DNA of 64,000 bases from CAYRFF01 sp964436125 (GTDB lineage Bacteria > Bacteroidota > Bacteroidia > Chitinophagales > Saprospiraceae), in NCBI GenBank assembly GCA_964436125.1, contig CAYTBT010000002.1, positions 1-64,000 of the forward strand. Reading direction: 5' to 3'. The notes under the pieces are model-generated. The model searched no databases, was not told where the DNA came from, and was given only the letters and a program-made list of their open reading frames with translations. Below are positions 58,101 to 64,000 of this stretch, in pieces. Each line of letters begins with the position of its first letter. Position 1 is the stretch's first letter. A program made the position numbers and the translations under genes.

Positions 58101-60973
58101 CTATAGGTAAAGCTACTTGAACAATTATCTGTTACCACTAGACTATCCTTGAAATCTTCTAATGCATAGCTACACGTCCCGTCCAATACTCGCGTAATGC
58201 TTCCCGGCCCGCTTACTTCCGGCGCTATCGTATCTTTTGCAATGAGATAAACCATGCATGTGTCGCTATTTCCGGAAGCATCTGTAGCTATTATAGTTAC
58301 AGTTGTATCTCCATCGAGCACTTCTCCCGCAGTAGGGGTCTGGGTAAGTAATAAACTATCTGATGAACTACAGTTATCTGTTACTGATAATCCACCGAGA
58401 AAATCCGGCACTTCGTAGGTACAGAGGCTGTCAACTGCTACTTCTACTGTATCCGGTGGACAACTTATTACAGGTGCTTCTGTGTCCTGTACAGTAATCG
58501 ATACAGTACAAGAATCAATATTGCCATTTACATCGATGGCATAGTAGGTTACAATCGTTGTCCCTACAGGATAAACATCACTTGCATCAGGATTATTTGT
58601 TCTATCATTATAAATACTATCTGCACCGCATATATTATCTGTTGCAGGTAATGGAACATTAACGTATGCTTCACATAAACCCACATCATTTCCTTGTACG
58701 ATGTCATCAGGGCAAGTTATTACTGGTGCTATTGTATCGAGAACAGTAACAATTGTCGTATCTATGCTTGTATGTCCACAAGTATCCGTAGCTGTATAAA
58801 TTACAGTACTTACACCTACCGGAAAATCATAAGCTACAACGGCTCCACCAGAAGTAAGATTATTTACAATCTGTGCGCCCGGTGAACAAGATGTTACTTG
58901 CGCTGCAACAAGCTCAAGAAATACATCACAACTATCCGGATTGAGATAAATTGTTGTATCATTAGGTACAGTTAGGTCCGGATCTCCATAATTTTTAATC
59001 GTAATTGATTGATTGCCCTCATATTGAAATGAAGTACATAAATCTGTAACAATGATTGTTCTGTTTAACTCTAAACAAGCTCCTGCGCTTATTGTATCAT
59101 CAGTATAGCTAATTTCTAGTTGATTACAGCCATTATAGTTGATGTAAACTCCTCCTGTTATCGTTGTATCGGAAGCATTAACTCCACAAGCCGTAAGTGT
59201 TATATCCGTAGGATAGTGAATGGTACCGGGATCAAATGTCGAATCGTTCTCCACTTGTAAAATCTGCTGACACATACTTGAATTTCCAGATTCGTCATAA
59301 GCCACCCATAAACGGGTAATTGTCCCCTCAGAACAATTATTCAGGTTAATATCTTCTGTGTATGCAACCGTATCTACCGAGCAATTATCATCAAATGTCG
59401 GGCTTCCAAATACACTAAGATCTCCGATGTCTTCACAGGAAATCGTAGTATCAGCCGGACAAGATACTACTGTGGGCTTGAGTGAATCTACTACTGTTAC
59501 ATTGATTATACATGCACTCGTATTTCCAGATCCATCAGTAACTATAAATTTAACATCCAATTCCTTCCCTAAATCATCACAACATACTCTTAATACATCT
59601 GACGGTGCTTCATTTCCGGTTAATCCACAACCAGGTGTAAGTCGGACTACTGCAGTATCTGCTATCCCACAATTATCACCAAATACATTGTCAAAATGTG
59701 ACACCGGAATCTCCGTAAGGCCTTCTGAACCGAGACTTACTGTAATGTAATTTTCGCATGCAACGGTCGGTAATTCATTATCGACTACGGTAACCGTGTA
59801 TGTGCATGTGTCTTGTAGTAAATTACATGGGTTGATCACCTGAACTCTTACCTCATGCTCACCTTTGCTCAGCTCAATGGAGCTAGTGTTAACCATAATT
59901 CCATCGACATAAATATTGTAATTTAAATCACTTTGATCTATACAATCTACTTGAGCTTGAGGTACAATAATATCAAATTCTGCACTACATAATCCCGGAT
60001 CTGTATTTATGGATAAATCGGCAGGACATGTAAGAACTGGAGCCGTAGTGTCTTTAACTAAAATAATCTGGTAATGTGTCTTTGTGTTATATGGCGGACA
60101 AGTCTCCATCAAGAGCCATTTACGGCGTATTTTATATGCATTGCCACATAATGGGATTGAATCGTCCTCCATGCTCACACCCACACAGCATAATCCCGCT
60201 ATTTCATGTCCATCAATCATCGGTTGACCGGATACACTAGGATCAAGGTTTTCAAGCCCGCACTGGAACATCGTATCACTTGGAAGTGTTATACTGTCCA
60301 TATCGAGACGCTTGTAATTTATCGTCTTAACACAACTAGTTGAGTTTCCACTTGCATCGGTTATAGTCCACTTTCCCTTTACCCGATAAGAGTAATCGGG
60401 ATCGCTGCAGAGCAAATTCTCTCTGCTTATTACTTCAAAACTTACATCTAATTCAGAAACCGGTGTACAATTATCTCCAAATGTGTCCAAATATATCTCC
60501 GGACTCTCTCCGAATAATTCAAATGGATCAGTATAACACGGCACTTCAACTGCTCCACATGAAATAAATGGCGCATAAGAATCACATACCTCTAGCTGGC
60601 TTACGCAACTATTCATTGTCGTTGTATCAGTCACCTTTACAGATAAAATCTTACCTACATCTGCACAGGTAATTGTGTCATCCGGATATCCAGGGTCGAG
60701 AATTTCAACCTTAAATTTACCATAATCGGTATAATTCCCCATAAGAAACATCTCGGGTTCAAGTACTGCGTATCCACCACTTCCTATAGATAAAATGGCA
60801 TTCCCGATACAGGTAATTCCTAGGGGCGACATGACAACTCCTCTCGTTGTCGTGCTCTCCGAACCTGATTTCTCCCCAGACATAAATGATTGTAATCCGA
60901 TAGCACCCAACAGGATTATTCCTGCAAATATCGCTATGCGTATTTTCTTCGTAATGTGTAATAATTGATCCAT
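52190..60973 (-). CDS. giant HYR-repeat surface protein with dockerin-like and T9SS domains
   Basis: 2927 aa. A signal anchor (about 11-32) is followed by about two dozen HYR/Ig-like modules (about 120-2500), marked by DTIAPVI(S/T)CPPDT or APEVSGPGSITRVLDG and by DNC and D.SGNS.TC motifs. Then come a CarboxypepD_reg-like domain (about 2525-2595), dockerin-like segments (GVSTYDLLLMYKEVLG and SDVNKSTYLSFVDV, about 2600-2680), GDVNGS, a cohesin-like domain (about 2705-2830) and a T9SS type A sorting domain (about 2850-2927, AEPNPMSDITRIGF to FFATKRFIKM). HYR proteins are usually adhesive or matrix proteins on the cell surface. The middle contains nearly identical 167-residue pairs of modules, encoded by 501-bp tandem repeats. 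Confidence 0.9.
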   Translation of the reverse strand: MDQLLHITKKIRIAIFAGIILLGAIGLQSFMSGEKSGSESTTTRGVVMSPLGITCIGNAILSIGSGGYAVLEPEMFLMGNYTDYGKFKVEILDPGYPDDTITCADVGKILSVKVTDTTTMNSCVSQLEVCDSYAPFISCGAVEVPCYTDPFELFGESPEIYLDTFGDNCTPVSELDVSFEVISRENLLCSDPDYSYRVKGKWTITDASGNSTSCVKTINYKRLDMDSITLPSDTMFQCGLENLDPSVSGQPMIDGHEIAGLCCVGVSMEDDSIPLCGNAYKIRRKWLLMETCPPYNTKTHYQIILVKDTTAPVLTCPADLSINTDPGLCSAEFDIIVPQAQVDCIDQSDLNYNIYVDGIMVNTSSIELSKGEHEVRVQVINPCNLLQDTCTYTVTVVDNELPTVACENYITVSLGSEGLTEIPVSHFDNVFGDNCGIADTAVVRLTPGCGLTGNEAPSDVLRVCCDDLGKELDVKFIVTDGSGNTSACIINVTVVDSLKPTVVSCPADTTISCEDIGDLSVFGSPTFDDNCSVDTVAYTEDINLNNCSEGTITRLWVAYDESGNSSMCQQILQVENDSTFDPGTIHYPTDITLTACGVNASDTTITGGVYINYNGCNQLEISYTDDTISAGACLELNRTIIVTDLCTSFQYEGNQSITIKNYGDPDLTVPNDTTIYLNPDSCDVFLELVAAQVTSCSPGAQIVNNLTSGGAVVAYDFPVGVSTVIYTATDTCGHTSIDTTIVTVLDTIAPVITCPDDIVQGNDVGLCEAYVNVPLPATDNICGADSIYNDRTNNPDASDVYPVGTTIVTYYAIDVNGNIDSCTVSITVQDTEAPVISCPPDTVEVAVDSLCTYEVPDFLGGLSVTDNCSSSDSLLLTQTPTAGEVLDGDTTVTIIATDASGNSDTCMVYLIAKDTIAPEVSGPGSITRVLDGTCSYALEDFKDSLVVTDNCSSSFTYSYDPPLGTVFTGAGTEVIHITVSDESGNSSTIDINLNLIDTIAPVISCPPDTVVVAVDSLCEYEVPDFLGNLTVTDNCTPSDSMVITQTPSAGEVLSGDTTVVIVAMDASGNSDTCTVYLSAIDTIAPEVSGPGSITRVLDGNCSYTLEDFKDSLVVTDNCSSSFTYSYDPPLGTVFTGAGTEVIHITVSDESGNSSTIDINLNLIDTIAPVISCPPDTAVVAVDSLCEYEVPDFLGNLTVTDNCTPSDSVVLTQTPSAGEVLSGDTTVVIVAMDASGNSDTCTVYLSAIDTIAPEVSGPGSITRVLDGNCSYTLEDFKDSLVVTDNCSSSFTYSYDPPLGTVFTGAGTEVIHITVSDESGNSSTIDINLNLIDTIAPVISCPPDTVVVAVDSLCEYEVPGFLGNLTVTDNCTPSDSVVLTQTPSAGEVLSGDTTVVIVAMDASGNSDTCTVYLSAIDTIAPEVSGPGSITRVLDGNCSYTLEDFKDSLVVTDNCSSSFTYSYDPPLGTVFTGAGTEVIHITVSDESGNSSTIDINLNLIDTIAPVISCPPDTVVVAVDSLCEYEVPDFLGNLTVTDNCTPSDSVVITQTPSAGEILSGDTTVVIVASDASGNSDTCTVHITAVDTLAPVITCPPDTVVVAVDSLCEYEVPDFLGNLTVTDNCTPSDSVVLTQTPSAGEILSGDTTVVIVAMDASGNSDTCTVYLSAIDTIAPEVSGPGSITRILDGNCSYTLEDFKDSLVVTDNCSSNFTYSYDPPLGTIFTGAGTEVIHITVSDESGNSRTIDINLNLIDTIAPVISCPPDTVDVMVGGNCTYEVPDFLSTLTVSDNCDPRDSLALAQEPDAGEIIGGDTTVVIVVSDKSGNSDTCTVYINAVDTIAPVITCPPDTIAVEPDSTCTYEVPDLLANLIVTDNCTPSDSIVLNQVPGIGEFINGDTTVIIIASDASGNSDTCSVYLETIDTVAPQILCPTDTLVIIDGSACEIYVDVDGPIVNDVCGIDAIYNSYTSTTEADSLYGLGDTEVTYYVVDEAGNVSTCTFVVTVENTIPIEIICPGSDTAYADQNCVSTMPDYSGIEIISCPAYGQVSFTQTPAAGAVINGDTIVEIIVSNNIASDTCEFPLIFTDTITPSLSGPDTLTVTMDQDCRYIVPSVYNLVTVTENCSSVTIEQSPLPGTEKNYSEFDSIKVTATDIEGNADSIFIVLDVIDTLSPILLCPPDTIADCGSGYADLSIYGTPTVVNNCDLDTLIEAVTYFQDSCSVDSIVRTFTAIDAQGNTSTCSQTIIFNGNIRELEMDDFIYEFSITKGSCDSILTPDDYPILDPSLNLCNTWTIDSIIIEPKVPLNVCRRYDIFYYIHDHCFHDPTSTENDILLKQTILIVDTIAPVAIAPADTVVVAGSNCMAVVNLAPATGTDCMGIADYNNSSIYADDNTGADASGTYPVGTHVVYFYAEDSCGNIGSDSTIISVVPSGILPISCNPPSGPIHMGPTGTVSLNANDYVNLSASCGSSFSASWSATDPADSIRIITCDSLVSGSYTFNGTVNVYQGDVVIGSCTLAISIDDPNNYCGSPLVGNIYGQVVNWSGDAVRNVDLQLLNNGTIVAETSTDREGKYSFTDIPRMTSYKLRVDKEDNPLRGVSTYDLLLMYKEVLGEDIFTSSYQYLASDVNKSTYLSFVDVVSLKRMILGYEDEFQDGKSWYINAADFDMDAYLKSHNPEELEQSYNIGYFNEENVELNLIATKKGDVNGSYRTGLNSAVEYRSDIPLNWRIKKQNGIYQLIIETSRDLAIEGIQFTLSLQNTDVLKVSSTLSDFSEKDYRIVNGEMYLAYANDGVNKLSAGETLLVVNLGSEITPRLLYKYSHLMPEIYLEGKQQASIRLEHRITESTGRNFALFSAEPNPMSDITRIGFTLPYQDLVSFKVYDQNGSVIIHREIQGRKGYNAVRLDSRDIPSAGLYYYTIETDEFFATKRFIKM
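55700..58450 (-). repeat. 501-bp tandem repeat array inside the giant HYR gene
   Basis: The same landmark (the ATGCTTCCCGG of the SGPGS module) recurs at 55941, 56694, 57195, 57696 and 58197. Spacings are 753, 501, 501 and 501 bp; 753 is one unit plus an extra 252-bp single module. Neighbouring units differ at only a few positions over hundreds of bases, while the outermost units have drifted. Each unit encodes one CPPDT and one SGPGS module (167 aa). Confidence 0.85.
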
Positions 60974-61290
60974 AATAGTTAATTTACTTGAGTTTCAATC
61001 GTGTATAATGGGATGGAGAGGATAATTATACCCTCTCCTCCATTTCATAAGCCTGCTTGCCGGTCTCTGCCCGACATTTGCGGGTATGCTTAGTGTAAAA
61101 ATGGTTGAAAACTTCTTTTGCCTTCTTCCTCTCTCCATTGAGTAGAAGAACCATTTTCAGGATGAAACATATTACAAATTTCTCTAATATGTTTCATTCT
61201 ACCAAATCTATCCCGATGTTTTTATAAAATATATTATAATTTTAACTAATATGTAGTGGCCTAGTTCCGCATTAATTAGCATAATATTTT
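60974..61290. other. intergenic within the HYR gene block, nothing recognised
   Basis: About 320 bp with no gene. Transcription of the giant gene must start here or run on from the cohesin-like gene; no exact promoter box stands out. Confidence 0.4.
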
Positions 61291-62109
61291 TTATTTCTGA
61301 TATATAAACCTTTGAGTAAGAGCTTCTTTACCCGTTTGAATTACGAGAAAATACATCCCAGCATGAGGAAGATCTGATCCATGTAATAAAATGGCTTTCA
61401 TACTCCTATTCAGGCTTCGATGATATACTTTTCTGCCATAAATATTAAAAACAGTACAATCGACAATCGGAATCTCCCCCGGAAACACAACCCGCATTAT
61501 GGACTTAAAAGGATTGGGGGAAAGGCGTAATCCACGATGCATAGAGACTTCTTTTATCTCAGTTGCTTCCGTAAATTCTAGTTCTACAGGAATTATCTGT
61601 AAAGCCTCATCATACGCTTCTGCTTTCAACGGCCCATCCCTTAATGTTATAATTTCTCGCACGCCGGCACCTACCTTCATCCGTACCTTAAGGTGAAAAA
61701 GTTCTTCTCCATTCTGAAACCTTACGCCTTCGGGAACCATCCAGCTAAAATTCAGTAAACCATTCTCCAGGTTCTTAAGCCCAAAGTCATTCTTTGTAAT
61801 ATTGGCGGCTTTATTTTCCATAGGAATGATTTCTTCCACCAAGTCCATGTTAAATTGCAAGCTCAACTGCATTCCTATAAGTGTCTTAGCTTCCGCAAAT
61901 GTCAATGCAATCTCTTTCATGCTGCCTGCCGGCAAATATTCATCACCGACAATCTTCAGAGTCAATGTACTATCATTATCGCCATCGATCGACTTTCTTA
62001 AGTCAACGGTGTTATTCAATGATTCATAAGTATTGTTACAAGATGCCTTTAAATTCACTCCGTAGGCGAGGAATAGACTTAATAATCCTCCTATTATTAA
62101 TTTTTTCAT
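61291..62109 (-). CDS. cohesin-like domain protein with T9SS sorting domain
   Basis: 272 aa from ATG 62109 (MKKLIIGGLLSLFLAYGVNLKA signal peptide); the frame is open 20 codons further but that part is not signal-like. Residues about 45-175 have a cohesin-like beta pattern: DEYLPAGSMKEIALTF, LIGMQLSLQFN, GLLNFSWMVPEG and GEELFHLKVRM. The last 80 residues are a T9SS type A domain (LSPNPFKSIMRVVFPG ... GMYFLVIQTGKEALTQRFI). First gene of the minus-strand surface block. It could in principle bind dockerin-like segments of the downstream giant proteins (inference). One exact AGCTTMCGCAAATG motif lies within it (61888-61901). Confidence 0.82.
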   Translation of the reverse strand: MKKLIIGGLLSLFLAYGVNLKASCNNTYESLNNTVDLRKSIDGDNDSTLTLKIVGDEYLPAGSMKEIALTFAEAKTLIGMQLSLQFNMDLVEEIIPMENKAANITKNDFGLKNLENGLLNFSWMVPEGVRFQNGEELFHLKVRMKVGAGVREIITLRDGPLKAEAYDEALQIIPVELEFTEATEIKEVSMHRGLRLSPNPFKSIMRVVFPGEIPIVDCTVFNIYGRKVYHRSLNRSMKAILLHGSDLPHAGMYFLVIQTGKEALTQRFIYQK

Positions 62110-62570
62110 AAGTTGTTCTACTTCATTGTTTTCGGGACAAACAATTAGTGTTGCCACAAATATAACCATTATTCATAATATATATAATTTTAACCTTCAA
62201 TTTATTAGCATTAATATGAAGTTTTATATTAATATATAGTCTTAATATACAAATAGGCAAATTGAGCGTGACCTACACCTTCCATACATCAACTAGTCAC
62301 AATTCTTAAGCTGAATGAAATCAGGCAGTATAGGAATCTAGCCAATATCTCGAGTGGAAGCTGAGTTCAAGTGAGGGAGTAGAATTAATAAACAATAAGA
62401 ATTTATATTAAATACTTATAATTGTGTTGTATCATTGGGTAATGGAAGAAGAGAAAGGGCATTTGCGGAAGCTAGTAATAATAGAAGGGATGAAAATAGA
62501 AAGTTTTCTCAATCAATAGGTTCACACAGTCCACAATTATCTGATAAGGTTTAAATGAATAGAAATTATT
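62110..62570. other. intergenic between divergent genes, with a motif copy
   Basis: About 460 bp, AT-rich. No gene. It contains CATTTGCGGAAGCT (62460-62473), an exact minus-strand copy of the AGCTTMCGCAAATG motif. Confidence 0.5.
62460..62473 (-). other. exact copy of the recurring motif AGCTTMCGCAAATG
   Basis: The minus strand reads AGCTTCCGCAAATG in intergenic DNA, about 100 bp before the glycosyltransferase start. Confidence 0.7.
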
Positions 62571-63692
62571 GTGAAAATAGCAGTTAATGCAAGGCTACTC
62601 ATACCATCCAGGAGGGATGGGATTGCGCGTTTTACCAGGGAGACAATGAAACGTATAACGCGGCGACATCCAGAACATGAATTTCTCTTTCTCTTTGACA
62701 GAAAATATGCTGTGGAGTTTATCTACGCTGAAAATATCATTCCCAAAGTAGTATATCCTCAAGCACGCCATCCGATTTTATACAAGATATGGTTTGATAT
62801 GCGCCTTCCCCAAGTGCTCAAGAGAACACGCGCAGATATCTTCCTCTCTAGTGATGGATTTATACCTTTAAATTCATCTATTCCCACGATTTCCGTAATT
62901 CACGACATTAATTATGAGCATTATCCACAGTTCTTGCCCAAAAAAGATCTGCGCTACTACAAGAAAAAATTTCCAATGTATGCTCAGCAAGCAACCCATA
63001 TATGTACGGTATCTGAATTCTCCAAGCAAGATCTTGTAAAAACATACAATATACATCCAGATAAAATCACGGTTGTTTACAATGGTATTTCCGATGGCTT
63101 TCAAGCCCTTACAACTGCTGAAAAATCACGTGTCAGAAATAGATTCACCGATGGGAAAGCTTATATTGTATATGCCGGGAGTCTCCATGGCAGAAAAAAT
63201 ATCGCCAGGATGTTCCGTGCATTCAATAAATTCAAGCAAAAATACCACGCAGAATATTCTCTTGTAGTTGTAGGTGAAAAACAATGGTGGACCGATGAAA
63301 TGCAAGCCGCTTATCAGGAAAGGCTTGATTCCGATGATATAATTCTCCTGGGACAATGCACTGAAGATGAATTAAACAAGCTTGTCGCAGCTGCTGATGC
63401 GATGATTTATGTGCCCTTATTTGAAGGATTTGGTATTCCTCCACTGGAAGCGATGCAATGTCAGGTACCTGTACTTGTCTCCGATATCGGTGCGATAAAT
63501 GAAGTTGTCGGCGATGCAGCAATACGTGTAGATCCCTTGGATATAGAGGCTATGAGTGAAGGAATTCATACTGTGCTGGATCAATCGAATAGAAAAGCTC
63601 TTATCAATCGCGGCCTTGAACGCGTTCAACTGTATTCCTGGGACAGAACTTCATCACTTCTCTGGGGGGCTGTAGAAAAAATAATACAATAA
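62571..63692 (+). CDS. family 4 (GT-B) glycosyltransferase
   Basis: 373 aa from GTG 62571 (MKIAVNARLLIPSRRDGIARFTRETM, typical GT4 N-terminus with acceptor-side glycine loop). No signal peptide. Donor-side motifs are FVYAGSLHGRKNI-type (YIVYAGSLHGRKNIARMFRAF), IILLGQCTEDELNKLVAAADAMIYVPLFEGFGIPPLEAMQC and VPVLVSDIGAINEVVGDAAI, including the EX7E-like pair. It resembles mannosyltransferases of exopolysaccharide or lipopolysaccharide pathways, but substrate is not readable. Single gene. Confidence 0.9.
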   Translation: MKIAVNARLLIPSRRDGIARFTRETMKRITRRHPEHEFLFLFDRKYAVEFIYAENIIPKVVYPQARHPILYKIWFDMRLPQVLKRTRADIFLSSDGFIPLNSSIPTISVIHDINYEHYPQFLPKKDLRYYKKKFPMYAQQATHICTVSEFSKQDLVKTYNIHPDKITVVYNGISDGFQALTTAEKSRVRNRFTDGKAYIVYAGSLHGRKNIARMFRAFNKFKQKYHAEYSLVVVGEKQWWTDEMQAAYQERLDSDDIILLGQCTEDELNKLVAAADAMIYVPLFEGFGIPPLEAMQCQVPVLVSDIGAINEVVGDAAIRVDPLDIEAMSEGIHTVLDQSNRKALINRGLERVQLYSWDRTSSLLWGAVEKIIQ

Positions 63693-63869
63693 GCCCTCCT
63701 TTACACCATATTTGAAGGCTTAATTCTCGTATATACGGTAAATCGCAATAAACCCCAATGCCTGCGATGATAATCTCAATTCTCGTTACACATAGAGGTG
63801 TTTAATTGTTAATATATTCCCCACATTACGCATTACGCCGGAGACGTACACGGTATAGATAGGTATAAA

Positions 63870-63908
63870 AAAGGAAGAGCAGGCAAATAAAACAGCTACT
63901 CTTCCTTT
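63870..63908 (-). terminator. terminator of the gene at the right edge
   Basis: Perfect 10-bp stem AAAGGAAGAG (63870-63879) / CTCTTCCTTT (63899-63908) with a 19-nt loop. On the minus strand it ends in a run of T, 37 bp after the stop codon of the frame ending at 63945. Confidence 0.75.
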
Positions 63909-63944
63909 TAAGCATTTCTGCTCTATGGCTTTATAATCGTATGC

Positions 63945-64000
63945 CTATTGTATCATGAGCTCTTGCGATACCGTCCCATCTGCCGATTGCCACCGGAGAA
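63945..64000 (-). CDS. C-terminal end of a probable T9SS-sorted protein (partial)
   Basis: The minus-strand frame enters from the right edge and ends with LRWQSADGTVSQELMIQ then TAG. A strand ending GTVSQ.LMI(Q/K) is typical of T9SS type A sorting domains, and a terminator follows at the right distance. Only 17 residues are visible, so the call is tentative. Confidence 0.4.
   Translation of the reverse strand, partial: LRWQSADGTVSQELMIQ

Noticed and set aside
55700..58450. CRISPR-like periodic repeats
   Set aside because: Period is 501 bp, repeats are coding and there are no unique spacers or cas genes.
1..64000. tRNA, rRNA or other standard RNA genes
   Set aside because: I found no cloverleaf or rRNA signature in any intergenic stretch, though reading by eye could miss a divergent small RNA.

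Overview
The window reads as chromosome of a free-living member of the Bacteroidota, most likely class Saprospiria or a close relative. The evidence is gliding/type IX secretion (T9SS) C-terminal sorting domains on large HYR-repeat surface proteins, a T9SS plug-type protein (DUF5103), the TTTG-N20-TAnnTTTG promoter style, an RNase H with a viroplasmin domain, and AT-rich DNA without Shine-Dalgarno motifs. I see no rRNA, tRNA, CRISPR array, transposase gene or prophage.

Layout. 0.45-8.9 kb: an isolated HEPN-domain protein (possible RNase/defence); prfA with an ECF sigma factor and a small putative anti-sigma partner; a lipoprotein with three zinc-ribbon repeats; a SPOR protein with rodA; a glycosyltransferase. 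9.3-14.1 kb: htpG; a three-gene membrane-stress-like cluster (YtxH, holin-like, small membrane protein); a Ca2+/cation antiporter. 14.2-21.1 kb: a tight guaB / 3-methyladenine glycosylase / T9SS plug operon, then an LD-carboxypeptidase convergent with an M14 carboxypeptidase. 21.5-29 kb: a LuxR-type regulator with an abnormal receiver, a HYR/dockerin/T9SS protein, a vWA protein, msrB and a DUF6607-like protein. 29.4-36.9 kb: a co-directional run of a TMTC-like GT-C/TPR protein, a GH3-beta-lactamase fusion, a LolC/E-type permease and a thioredoxin-fold protein. 37.2-47.5 kb: desaturase, typA, dnaE, EamA transporter, RNase H, def, ruvX. 47.7-62.1 kb: a 14-kb minus-strand block of secreted surface proteins (HYR 1349 aa, giant HYR 2927 aa, cohesin-like 272 aa). 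62.6 kb to the end: a glycosyltransferase and the edge of another probable T9SS gene.

Most unusual signals. (1) A 173-bp foldback element is present twice (12731-12903 and 17765-17937), 98% identical. It has CCCAAA...TTTGGG ends, and each copy is flanked by its own 5-bp direct repeat (TCATA; TTTTA), so it is a mobile MITE-like element. Decayed relatives occur elsewhere in the window. (2) The motif AGCTT(A/C)CGCAAATG recurs on both strands in genes and intergenic DNA, far above chance and in different reading frames, which suggests a genome-wide DNA signal such as an uptake, Chi-like or segregation sequence. (3) The secreted proteins combine dockerin-like and cohesin-like modules with T9SS sorting domains, and the giant member carries a recently amplified 501-bp tandem array.
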